The notes below the pieces were generated by a model. That model searched no databases. It was not told the DNA's origin and was given only the letters and a program-made list of their open reading frames with translations. Positions 1 to 13,200 of a stretch of 64,000 nucleotides of DNA are shown piece by piece. Position 1 is the stretch's first letter, and each line of letters begins with the position of its first letter. The translations under genes were made by a program, and so were the position numbers. The DNA comes from Agelaius tricolor (lineage: Eukaryota; Chordata; Aves; Passeriformes; Icteridae): NCBI GenBank assembly GCA_023055355.1, contig JALJCS010000001.1:47621381-47685380 (forward strand), read 5' to 3'.

Positions 1-1129
1 TGCAGGTAGGAGAAGTGATCAGGGGGGTCACTGGGGAAAGGGATGATGTAATTAAAAATAATGTTTTAATGTAACACAGCACTGCCACTGAAGGAAGCTC
101 TCACTATGTAAATCACTCTAGTCATGGACTAGAGGCTGCTACTGAGCTGTAGAAACATCCTTATTTTGGAAGCTTTGTGTTTGGGAGGACATTTGGAACT
201 AATGCTACTTCCGATGATAATTGCAGATGTTCTACATTATCAGTATCTCAGTTGCTGTCCATACCTAGAAGACTAGAAGTCACATTCAATGAGGAGAAAC
301 ATGATGTGATTTTGGAGGTTTGAGAGTAAAGATCTCTCAGAGAAAGTTATAAAAGAGTGATCACAGGATGGTTCCAGATACTCTTAACACCATTAAGCTG
401 CTACATCAGTAAACTGAACAATGGCAATATATCTGGTTAGACTGAGTGGAGCAGCATGGCAGTATTCCTGTGTTAGTGAAGGAATACATGTCTTTTAGGA
501 CCATACAAAGTCAATATTTAACTATCCTACCCAAGAGTTTCACTTCATCCTTCATGTGCAAAATTGGCAAATTTGTGAGAAAATGAGACAAGTTTTCTGT
601 ACCATGAAAAATAATCAAAACTTTACTGCAGTTCAGACAGTTCAGAAGTGGCTCTTTCTTTATATTTGCTTCCCCGTATATGAGGCAGCCAATTCATATT
701 GATGCATGGAAGACAGAAAAGTCAATGTTAGTAGAGTACTTTAACCAAGATTCACATCACTGTTTGAGTGCCAGGACAAAGGTACATAGCTAACATTAAC
801 TTAGTTAGTTAAGTTACTTCACTTTCCTCTTAAATACCAATCCTCAAGAAAATACTTGGCTGAATGAAATTTTCATCATTCCATCAGGTACCTTTTTTCC
901 TGCGACAGGCACATTCTGTATGTCTTGCCCACTGACATTAAACCATCATAACTGATTAACTGATTCTGAAAAACTGTCTACAACTTTAGGCTGCATGCAT
1001 TCTGGGAAATGTAAAGTTTAATTTTTTTAAATTACAAGTTAAATGTGAAACGTTTTCTGGAACAAAACACAACCTATCTGTATATATAGGTTGTATATAT
1101 ATATCCTGTACAAATATCTTTGTTTTCAG
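1..1129. other. WDR64 intronic sequence, no exon recognised
   Basis: I see no convincing exon here. The first WDR64 exon I can read starts at 1130 and needs two codon bases from an upstream exon, so this stretch is most likely intron. The window opens with a donor-like TGCAG/gtagg, which could be the end of an exon lying outside, but five bases cannot support a call. Confidence 0.4.
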
Positions 1130-1207
1130 GCGTAAAACTACTGAAGACAGTGAGGTCTCTGGAGTCAATGCCATATTATTCCTTGTACGTAGTGTTTCCT
1201 CTTCCAG
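1130..1207 (+). CDS. WDR64: WDR64 exon a
   Basis: The acceptor is tgttttcag and the donor is CCAG/gtaaca. The exon takes two codon bases from the exon before and leaves two, joining exon 2864-2954 as an AGG arginine codon. The product includes [11 protein letters not shown], a hydrophobic WD-type strand. This is the first WDR64 exon I can read in the window. Confidence 0.6.
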
Positions 1208-4200
1208 GTAACAGTGCATTTTATCTTCCTTGGCACAGTAATTTGGTATTTTGTTGTAGTAAAATGATGCAATGTTTCTCCAAGATACATTATTTGAATT
1301 GAGATTTTATTTGTAATTAATCAATTCAGGTCCATACAGTTAATTAACTTTCCAAGTCTTAAACTTTCATAATGCTTGTCAAGCGATATGATATGTTATT
1401 TTTTCCACTCAGCTCTCCCTTTTTCCTCTAAATGGTCTCATAAGTCTCAGTTATGTTGAAGAATTCAACAGAAGGTAGCTTTTGCCCAGTATCAGTTTTC
1501 CAGTGTACCATAACTTCTTTTATCTCTATGAGATAATTTTGTGGCAGCAGACTTTTTCTTTATTTTAAACCTGATAAAATCCTCCTGCTTTTAGGTACTC
1601 TCAGCAAAGAGGCAAGCACATCAAAGGGTGTAGCCAAAAGATTCCTCTTTAAACAAGCTAGAAGCTTCCATAGATTGGTAGTATTGGATAAAAAGGGAAT
1701 TTTAGCCAAATATGCTCATTTTGAAAGAAAGGCATTGCACCTGTATCTCACTTCAGAAACACTTGTCTTCCCATGTATATGCAAAGGCAGTGGTAGCCAA
1801 AAGGATTCAGTATGGTTTAAATATTTATGCAGCTTTAAATTTTTAGCAATTCGACAGCTTTTTTGCTCTTGTGAACCATAAAGCTGGTTTATGGCCTTAT
1901 GTTGCTTTAAAATCTTCAAGAAGCTTATGCGACTTGATTATCAGTGCTACTTAATTGAATGTAAATTCTCTTTTTGGCATTATAACTTAAGGATTAGTTT
2001 AAGAAATCCTTGCTAAATAAAAGAAGGAGTGATTAAAATTCATAAATAGATTTTTTTATAAATGAAGATAAGCTTTTGCTATTCTTAAACAGGAGAATCC
2101 TATAATGATTTGGAAAATCATAGTCTTAGGATGTTTTGTATTTACTGGGAAGATACCTGGATAAATTTGTCTGTGATCATACACACACATACAAAAATGT
2201 TCAAGCATGATAGCAAATCTGTAAAATCAAACACTGAAAATTGCAAACTTCTGGCTACCTAACCAAATTTAAGTGGACTACCCCAGCTGCATACTTTCTA
2301 ACTATCCCAATTATTCAGATACTCTTGCCAAAAGCGGAGCAGCAGTGACAGTAGTGTGTTATGTGGCAAGAACCACTTATTAACTCAGTCAGAATTTTTC
2401 ATGACTCAGAAACAAAACCATTGCAGATCACATCCATTTTTTTCATTATTTTCTTCCACAAAACTGCCTTATTGAGAGTTTTCATAACACTTTTAAAATA
2501 AGTTTTTATGATTAATTGAAAACTATTTGCAGAGTAAGTACTGTGTAAAATGAAAGGGAAAAAACCATTGGCAGGCAGTTAATTTTTCCTTTTTGTGCCC
2601 TAAGGATGAATACCAATGTTACTTTTCAATTACTATGGATTCCATTAGCTCAAAACTCCTGCCAGGAGAGGTTGGCTGTGTAATATGTAAATATTGCCTA
2701 GTTTCTTAGAAAAAGATATAAAACCAATAACCCTTAGTCTAATTAGTCTAACCAGTTTAAGTGCTATTTTATTATGCTTTTTAATGCTGGGTGATGTTGA
2801 TTTCCAGGTATCAAATAGTATTTTCAAGAATGTCAGTGATCTTCAATAATTTCTTTCACACAGGAAAAGAAGTTCCGTGTCCTCTGCTCATTCTGTGAGG
2901 AGTGATGCCAGTGCCATTGCAGAGCACAAGGAAAGTTCTTCAGACCTACATGAGGTAGGTATGCTGGTTTGATGGATTTGGTAGCATTCAAAACAAATTT
3001 CTGATGTCGTTTTGATTTTAAAATACTGCAACTTACTAAAATAACTCCCTAACACCATCTGCAAAACTAAATATCAAGAATTATGAAGAAATTAAGAATG
3101 ATGAATTATGAATGAGTTATGAAAAAATTAATAATTAAGAATTATGAATAATTATGAATAATTAACAAATATTTGTTTAGTTTTGTAAACTGACTGTCAC
3201 AGTGCATGCATTAAGAATCCTTTGTTAGTCAGGTGGCTCTGTGACACAGGGAATAGCTAATTATCAAAGTGTTTGGCAGATACTTATCACAAGCAATTCT
3301 GACTTTCAAATGGGGGTATACAAGGATTCAGGGTGAAAGGTAAAATAGACAAATCATGAAGTACTTGAATAATATTGAACAATAACAGAACCACTTCAAC
3401 ATTGCAGGCGCGCTTGCTTGGATACATTCTCTCAAATGAGAGTATCTTCTTTTTTTTTTTCTTTTTTTTTTTTCCTTTTTTTTTTACCATCACTGTATCA
3501 GTGTCTCAATCTGGATATTTTTGCTAAGGTTAGTGTTATGGGTTTTGTGACACTTTTTGCCTTTCTATGCCAGAAGGACATGCCATACTTGCAGAGCAAT
3601 AAAAATTAAGTAGGCAAAAAGAGGAAAATCCTGCTGCCTCTCAGATTCTTACCAGCATGTTGTTTCAGGAGAACATGGCACTTGTATAGATTCCCAAGCA
3701 AACTCTGACTTAATTGCCATTTACAAACTAATGTATCCAATACACTGTGCTGTCTCCTCATTAGAACAAATGGAAAGTGATTTTCAGCCTTTAAAAAAAT
3801 CCCTGAAAGTCACATACATTAGGCCTTACACATAAATGTGTAGGATGAGATTTAAGTGACCTGTCCTCTTTCTGAGATACATCAAACACTCGAGGCCGCA
3901 GAGTTTTCCCTGCCTTATTTGACTTGGCAATTTCTGAGGTCAGTATACTGATCACTGCCAGCCTTGGGGATCCTCAGAAGCCTGTAGCAAGGCACAAATG
4001 AGGATTTCTGAAAATTCTCTTACTGAAAATGCAGACATGAGTAAATGTTTATATATGTATAAATATATTTTTAAACTTTGTTAATTTTTGCTCAAGGCAG
4101 TAACAAGACTATATGCATGTTCTGAATGACACTCTCGAAGAGATCTCGGTTACATTCACAGTTGTGATTGATGTTGCTTGTCTTAAGAAATTAAGGCTAT

Positions 4201-7200
4201 TCAGCCAAATTGACATTTAACATGCTTCTTAATTCCCATTAATTTTGGTTTTGATTTGTTCATCTATTGATCCTCTTCAAAAAAGGGTTTCTTGTTTACA
4301 CTCAGTGGAAATTGGAGAAATATTTGAATAATCAAACTAAAAAAATGAGTTCTTATAATAATTTTAACTAGTGAACTGTTCTGTAGTTACATCCAAATTC
4401 CACTTCCTAATTCTCTTACATTTCATTTGTTTCTTTTAGAAAAATGCGGAAAGTGAGGAAATTAATACTGAAATAAGTGATGAAATTAATACTGAAACAA
4501 GTGATGAAATTAATACCGAAATAAAAACAGGTACAGAAAGATGTTTTTCATTCTTTTTGATGTTGATCCATGAGTTCTGCCCAGATTATTGTAGAAACTG
4601 AGTTTGTCAGTTTGTCTGGCAAACTTTGTTTAGAATAATTGGGATACCTTTGGTATGTGGAAGACAGATCTCATCATCTTCTTCTCCCTCCTGATTTGCA
4701 TTTATTTCCCAAAAGCCAGGCCAGGATGCAGGATATGCAAGACCTTAATTGCTTTTTTCTTCAAATTGACATGATAACACTTTCAGAGTTTGGGGATGTC
4801 AACTATACACACTTTTCTTCTACATAAATATTCAAGCAATGAATTATTAAAATAGTATAGCAAGAGCCAGCTTGAGTCAAGCATCAGTAAATGCCCCACA
4901 GACAAAAGCTGTGAAACTAGGTGAAATTTTTGAAAGAAAATTCTTCATTATGGTGTCTGTCCTTGAAAAATCATAATCAAGAGAGAGCCTAGTGCCTAAG
5001 AGTTAAAGCTGTGGAAATGAGTTGGTGAATTTGCAAGAAATAAATGCTCTAGATTCTTCTGAGTCCCTTAGAAATCCTCTGCTGGAAAGCAGAATTTCCC
5101 AATAATAAGAAATTTGATCATCTGCAATATGGATTTAAGACCAATTTATTTGGGGAAAAAAGCATGCCGTAAAACCAGAATATTCCTAAGCCTTGTTGCC
5201 CAATAAAACAGACACTCATGTTAGGTCTTGCATCCACTGAATGTCTATGAAGGTCCTGCCAGCATCTCCAGCTCTGGAAAAGTCACAGCAGAAACTCAGA
5301 ATGGGTCTCTGTGATTATCCCCTTGCATCTAGCAAAAGTTTTCAATTGGAGAAATAAGTATAGAAATCTATGATTCTGGAAGTGTTAAGTGTCATCTCAT
5401 TATTAAATTTCATTGCTGAATTCATTGTTATCTCTAGAAGCCTCATGCAGAGGCTGCACATCTGCCTGGTAGCTGTCCTGATGACCACTGTCCTGCACTC
5501 CTCCTCTACTCCCACTTGTGCTTGCAGTTCCTGTAAAATCTGTAAAATCCTGTAAAATGGCTCTCTTCTAATTAAGTTTCCCCTACATCACTGAGCAATA
5601 GTTCTGGCTGGTTTAGATAAGATAATGAAGATTGTTCCCATTTCTTTTCAATTACCTTTATCTATGCCTCTAATGTTTTTAGAGTAATGCCAGCTTGATG
5701 ATGGGCTTTATTTTCAAATGTAAAATAATTATTTTTCTAATGTTATGTAATTTCTGTGCATTGAAAATCAATACTGAAACCTTTTGAGAAAATATACGAT
5801 CATTTGTGTTTCAAAGCAGAAGAAACAACTAGCTGTAAGGACACCCAAAATCCAGAGGTGAATGAGCAGTTGTTGAAGGCTAGAGCAGGACTATCACCTC
5901 TACTGGCTTCTGCTCATGAAAGTAGCTGTATCCGCCTGTGGAGCATTCAGGTACCCAACTGAATGTCTTTGGGAAGGGACTGGAACACTGAGAAGATAAT
6001 TCCACTCATCTTTGGAAAATTGGTCTTTAACTAGCAGTTGCAGCAGCAGATATTTATTGCATCTTTTGGTTATCAGTTTCTTCCATGGTCACAAACTAGT
6101 TCTGCTTTAGTATCTGCAGCAGGGCTTAACCGCAAGCGGAAAACAAGGAAACATGACTTCAAGTAATTATAACAAACTGACTCTAAATTTTTGTGAAAGT
6201 CTAGAATTTGATTATTCACCCACAACATTTACTTTCTAAGACAGGATGATAGGCAAGGCAGAGTGTCCTACTGTCAGAAGAGGCTAAATATGTCTGGAAA
6301 ATAATGCCAGCTAGCACTAGTAGGGTAACAAACCAGGAGAGAAGAGTGTCCTGGTTTGTTAGAATATAGTCCTAATACAGAACATCTCCAACTGTTATGG
6401 GCCTGAAAAGCCAGTCATGCAACCAAATGGCAAAGGCGTATTTGTCATATCACCTCAGATCTAGAAGACTTTTCCAGGCATCATGTTACTCTAAATAAGA
6501 TACACAAAGTAAATACAGGAAGAAGGGAAAGTACCATGATATTATTGGTTGATTGGTAATATTGCTCATTGTGACAGACAGTGGTCATAAAAGGTCAGCT
6601 ATGTAAGGCTTGAACAGGAATTCCAGCTAAAGCAAGTCATAGAAGAATTTTTCCCATGGGAAGAAAGATGGTGAAGGTAACCTTGCAGATGTTTTATGCA
6701 AAAATAGAAAATTATGGTAAATGTATCCAAGTATTGTAGGTGTGAGCTTTGTTGGGTTTTGTTTTCTTCACAGTTGATATATTAGTGTGCTTAGATTCCT
6801 ACAGGAATCTCCAAATTCATATGCCAGTGGTGTCATCATTGGAATGATTGTCATCATCATTACATGGGTGACAAAATAAGAATCTCCTTATCAGCAAGAC
6901 ATGCTCCCTCACACCCTCCCAGTCCTGAAGAGGCAATAATGGAGGAAGTCTGCTGGTGCTAACTTGAAAAATAGAACAAGTTGGTGAAGGAGACATTATG
7001 GGCCCATTTGCAGCAAAAAACAGTGCTTCAGTGGCAAATGAAGGGCATACTGATGCTATTCCATAGCAAATGAGGGGTAAGTGGTGAAGTAGGGGTAGGT
7101 GCAACTAGACTGACTTGCCTGAAGAATTAAAGAGCTTTTCCTTTCAGTGTACAAGAGACAGCAACCCAGAATAATACACAGCTATTTTTGTCACTCAGTA

Positions 7201-10200
7201 GATTTAGGAATTTACCTTCTTAGCAGCTTTCTGAATAGATATGAGCTCAGTAATTTTGAATAGATAAAATCAATGGCACTCATATTCTGATGAATTAATA
7301 TTTTTAATGTAGGTATTATAAGATAAACATTGTTTGTTTGTTTGTTTGTTTGTTTGTTTGTTTTAGGGAAACTTGATGAAAGAACTTCTTCCATTTGCAG
7401 GACGTCCCTCAGGTCCTCTGACAGCGCTGTGTACAGACGCCTTGACTAAAATTCTTTTGACAGGCAGTAAAGGTAAGTAAACATTTTAGTCATTTTGTTC
7501 AGGACAGTGAGTAGGACAAGAAAATATCATTGTGTAAATGTGCCAGAAATGTGGAAATGATGATTCAAGTGCTGCCAGGTTTTCTCCATCAAAGCTATAA
7601 TTAAATGATTGTAAAAAGTGTTTTATAAAAGGATGGTAGATTAAAGGTTAGTGTCATAGTACTATCAGTAGAATTGTTTTCATAAAAGACATTAAAATTT
7701 TCTTCATTCATACGCCCTGAATATACTTTCCATCTAAATTATGATATTGATCCCAAGGGCAAAGATTACTGCTAAGAACAAGCAAAATTTTCAATTCCAT
7801 GGTAATAATACTAAATAAAAAGTTGCATCTTGGGGTGTACCAAGAGCTGTGTTTCAAACACTCATACAGAGTGCACAGTAATGGCTCCAGCAGTACACAG
7901 CTGTATAGGAAAAGCACTTGTCAATGCTAGCAGCTCATTGCTAAACCTTTAATTTCACATGAAATCTGACTTTCCTTTGGCAGAATGTTTATCTGCTGTC
8001 TGATTCTTCTTCAAACCTTTGGAATCACCCTGGCAATTTTCCATTTCTGTGTCCATCATAATGTGTCACTTTTCTTTCAAAATACATATTAGAACTGTTT
8101 TCTGACAACTTCCTGCTCCTATGTGGTCAGATATTGGATGGAGCAAGGGATTTTTCCCCTTTTCTTTCAAAATTGAGCAATAATTTCACTTTTATACTGA
8201 AAATGATGAGGAGTTTCCACTCCTCTCTGATTCAAATGAGTAAATGAGTTCAGAAAGGCAGCATGCACTGAACAGGATTTCAATTAATTGTGGAAAAGTA
8301 TCCACCCTACTACCTATTCATTTGATACTCTCCCTTAGCCTTTTTGTGTTTGTGTCACTGTGTATTTGCTTTTCATGCTTTCCACACTCTTCTCTTTTAT
8401 CTGCAGTGCTGCTACCAATTTCCTTTCCCCTCTACAGATTTTTCCTTGTTATAAAAAGGTCAGCTTCTCTGCCTGCCTCCTCCCTTGCTACAGTCCTAGA
8501 AATCAAATGTTACTGGTATGAAAGTTGGAATTACACAAAATATTCCTCTGTCTTGTAGTAGAAATGAGAAGTGGGAGGCAACTTCATCAGGAAAGGGGGT
8601 GCCTAGGCAGTTGTGGGAATATAATAAGGAAATAATAAGGAAAGTAGTTCTTTGATTCTAGTTTCACATAGTGCACTAAAAGGTTGTAAAACATTAAGCA
8701 TTCATTATGTATACAATTAATTAAACTTTGTCCATTTTACCAGGATTGAAAACCAGTGTAATCCCCGGGAAGCTCATACCTCAGCTGTGCAATAGACAAC
8801 TGTCATGATAAGATGACTTGTTTTTCACTCATAATTTAAAGAAAAAGATTTACCTTACTTCCATTTCAAACCTACCCAATTCATGACACATTGTTCACAA
8901 CTTGCATATGTTTCTTTGCATATTAATGAACAGTCTATTATTTCTACACTGAGCTTGACAGTAAAACAGTTATATTCACTGTAAACTAACTGACCTGTGT
9001 TCTCTGCTTCATTCTGCCCAGTGTCTACTGAGAGTCAATGGCAGCAACAAGTGGAGGTGTAGCACTAAAGAAACTTACTGATGTTTTGCTTTCTCCTTTC
9101 TGCAACAGAGGGATATATTTTTCGCTGGAACATGGCCTCATTCTTAGAAGATTCACGAAATATAAAAAATGTAAGGAATTATCTTTCAGATCTTCTTAAC
9201 TTGAACAGTATACCCAGACAAACAGAAAAAAATAATGTAGAGATCTACAGGGATAAAAATGTTTTCTGCATATAAAGATCATATTTTGTGCTTGGAATAA
9301 TAATTTGATGCTGTGGAAAAGAAAAAAAAAGAAGAATATAAGTAAAATGGTGTTAGCATTATTTCATTATGTTCAAAGAAGGTACATTAAGAATGAATTT
9401 ATCCATGTTCCCTGGGTAGTGTTTCTGCCATATGCCATTTGCAGGCTGTTTCATGGAGGGATTATTTTTTCACCTCTTCTAATTTTCTGAAAGACATGCT
9501 GATAAATCCACTAAGCTAACAACCATGGTGGGGTACAGAACTGCCTCAAATGTGGTTATATTGCTTTTTTCTCCTCAGGCAATAAAGGAGGAGCTCTGCT
9601 GGAGGGCACATGCTGCTGAAGTGGTTGACTTATTTATTGAAGAGGAGAAAAATGTGGTCGTGACAGCATCCGTTGATGGTTCAGTCAGGTATAAAATGAC
9701 TGACACTTCTTACTGCTATAGCAAATCAGTTGAGCTATCTTCAAAGATCCTTTTCTTGCTGCACTTGCATATAGGCTAGAACTTAAATAAAGTGCATTTA
9801 AATAAAATGCACTAGGTGCATTTTCTGTTCTGCACCCGAAAGAGCTGGTTTTAATGTAGCACTTCTCCAGAAGTCAGATCTTTTGCAGACTGTCATTTTC
9901 TTTCAGCCCTTGCTTTACTTTGAACACATAGGTAATGCCTACAAAATTTTAAAAGTTGTCTCCTGTTCTAATCGTATTTTAGCTTTCAGTACTTGTTAAA
10001 TTGACTTGGATCCTAAGCATGGCATCTAATCAATGTGTATGCAATTAGACCATGAAAGCTTGAAGATACTTGATAGACACCTATAATTCCTTCTCAGCTA
10101 ACAAGTACATTTGAAGGAGTTTCTCTTGCTTTTCTGGAAGTATTAAATGAAGAAATTTTGTGTAGATCCTGCTCTGGTGACAGCACTTTACTGCAGGAAC

Positions 10201-13200
10201 AATTCAGGATTTTCGTACATTTACTCCTAATTTTCAGAAATACAAACATGAACTGTGTTTTTTTCTGGTTTTTTGCAACAACCTTCTGATTTTTTTACCA
10301 CTCTCAAATTATTTAAATTATAAAAACAATCTCATTGATGTTTTTTATGACTAGCACACTGAACTCTAGAACAGTGCTGCAGAATTTGATAATGTACACA
10401 AATACTATCTCACTTCTGTTCCACTTCTAAAAATATCCATTTTTCTTTTCTGTCCTTTTGCACTGCTTCTACTATGTCTGTAGGCTTTGGCATGCCAGGA
10501 CTGGATATTATTTTGGTTTCTTTGGACAAGCCAGGAAGTTTGACTTAACAGATACCAGTCGGTTGATTTTGCCTTCTGATGTTAGTGATTTTTCTGCTAT
10601 AATTAAAGAGGAGAGAAAACATACAGAAAAGAAGAAGATTGTATATCCTCTCATTCTGGACAGAGACAAGTAAGATCTCATACATTTACATACATGTATG
10701 ATTGGGGGAACAGTTTTGAAAATATGCTTTAAAAACACCTTTCATCTGAAGGTCAGAAAAAAATAGTACTATTTGTTATTCAGAAAAATCTTTTTAAAGT
10801 TGGTTTTTGACCCAGTATGGATAAATCTTTTCCTTTTTATGATTGGTGACAGTCAGGATTAGGTGATGTTCAAGGTTTGAACTCAGTTTATAGTGATGAC
10901 TAGACACTTGTCTCAGCTTTTAGTCTAATTAGAGGTTTTATATTATATATGCTGCTCAGGTTAGCAGCCTGTTACCTGAACAACTTAATGTGAATAGTTT
11001 TGAGCAAAATACAAATCCTTCTAGAAGAATAAACCAAATTTAATCTTTCAGTTTAAGAAATGGTCATCTTAAACTTGCTGGGATGTTATGGATACATTCA
11101 CATACATGGGTAGAGGATTCACAGATCATGGCATTCTGAAACTGGCATAAATGTGTGTTCAATAGCAGTGTTGAGCTTTTCTTCTAGGTAGAGTTCTTAA
11201 GGGAGATGGGTTAGTTACAAGTGCAGTCAGAGAGCCTTGGCCTGTTAGTTTAAGTACATATTTCTAGTCCTGGAACACTCTGGTTCATTAATTAGTGGAT
11301 TAACCAAGCGAACAGAAATATTGAAAAGGGCATCTTCAGAGGAAATACATGCAGTGTCTTAAGTAACAAAACAATCCAAAGATGGGAAAAAATATTTAGG
11401 ACTTAAAAAGTCGTGCATTGTTTAGTGGTTAGGTTTCATACACCATGTCCATTCTTAGGCTGCCTTTCAACCAAAGCAATTTGGGACAATGGAAAATCTC
11501 TAAGGTGTTTTACTGTTACCTCATTTAATTTGGTATCCTGCTAATAATTATTATTCCATGGAGTTCTTACTAATATAAGTAGTGTCACTGCAGTCAGAAC
11601 AGTAACTCATCAATACAGAGAAGTGCTTGGCTGTGTTTGAAGGACCCCTGTAGTTCCTCTGAATAGTCAGCAGCCAGTTTGAAACCTCTGGAACCAAAGA
11701 TATAATTATTGAGTCAGCTAATCTGAAAGAAACTTCCCATAAATTACATGCCTGTGTCAAACTGTGACTACTTTTGGAGGATTCTTCAAATATTCCAGTA
11801 AAGGAGAATGGCTATCATACATTTTAAACACATTAACTAAACAGACAATGAGCAAGAAAATGAGAAATGCTTAACTGTGTAGAGAACTGGGGGAAAAAAG
11901 CAGCCACACTCCAAGCAATAGAAAGTTTCAGTCTTATTATTCTAAAAGCTTTGTGTGCTGTCACCTCAAGTGTGACTTGGTTCCTCTGGATTTACTGTAC
12001 CAAATATTGCAATGGAGAGCTAGCCAAGCATCATCCAATAGGCTGTGTTACTTACAGATGGTAGGCCTTGTACTTTGCAGGATGCAGACAATTGTCTTGG
12101 GACAAGTCACTTATCTTTGTGATGCTAGTATAATTCACTTATTGGATAACTCATACGATATTCATCACCAAGATAACATTTTAGGATCTCGATTAACAAA
12201 TCATGTTATAAGTTTTATTAACAGATATATATTCATTGAATCGTAGAATCATTAAGGTTGGAAAATATTTCTAAGATCATCGAGTCCAACCATTAACCAA
12301 GGACCACTATATTCACTTATAAACCATATCCCTCAAGTGCTACATCCAGATGCCTTTTGAACACTTTCGAGAACAGTGACTCCACCACCCCCCTGGGCAG
12401 CATGTTCCCATCCCTGACTACCCTTTCAGCAAACAAATTTTTCCTGATATCTAATCTAAACCTCCCCTGGTGGAACTTGAGACCATTTACACTTGTCCCC
12501 TTGTCATGTGGGAGAAGAGGCCACCCCCACCTGGCTACAGCCTCCTTTCAGGCTGTTGTAGAGATCAATAAGGTCTCCCCTGAGCCTCCTATTCTCCAGG
12601 CTAAACAACTTCAGCTCTCCTATCTGCTCCTCATAGGACTTTCTCAATCCTTCACCAGTTCTGTTGCCCTTCTCTGGACTCACTCCAGCACCTCAATATT
12701 CTTCCTGAATTGAGGAGCCCAGAACTGGACACAGCACTTGAAGTGCGCCCCTACCAGTGCCAAGTATAGGAGAACCATCACCCATAGTCCTGCTGGCCAC
12801 ACTATTTGTATATGACAGATTGAATATCCCAGAATATTCTGAGTTGGAATGGACCCACAAGGATCATTAAGTCAAATTCTTAAGTGAATGACCTGTACAG
12901 GGATCAAGCCCACAACTTTAGCATTATGAGCACCATGCTCTAGCCAGCTGAGCTAGTGACTATGTGCCATTGTCGTCCTTGGCCACCTGGGCACAGCTGG
13001 CTCATGTTCAGCCACTGTGGATCAGCACATCCAGGCCCTTTTCCATGAGGCAGCTTTCCAGCCACTCTGCCCCCACCCTGCAGTGCTATCAGGGGTTGTG
13101 TGACCCAAGGGCAGGACCTGGCACCTGGCCTTATTGGACTTCTTACCATTGGCCTTAGCCCATTGGTCCAGCCTGTCCAGGTCCCTCTGCAGAGGTCTCC

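Noticed and set aside
1675..1881. ORF after an acceptor-like tgcttttag at about 1595
   Set aside because: WDR64 exons 1130-1207 and 2864-2954 join directly in phase, so no exon is needed between them.
3448..3486. Poly-T stretch as the tail of a retrocopy
   Set aside because: No retrogene or repeat sequence found next to it; treated as a simple homopolymer.
12357..12713. 118-residue plus-strand ORF
   Set aside because: Antisense frame through CR1 3' sequence.
12888..12960. Functional tRNA-Ile gene
   Set aside because: Degenerate stem and anticodon loop and direct fusion to a CR1-like tail mark it as a SINE head.
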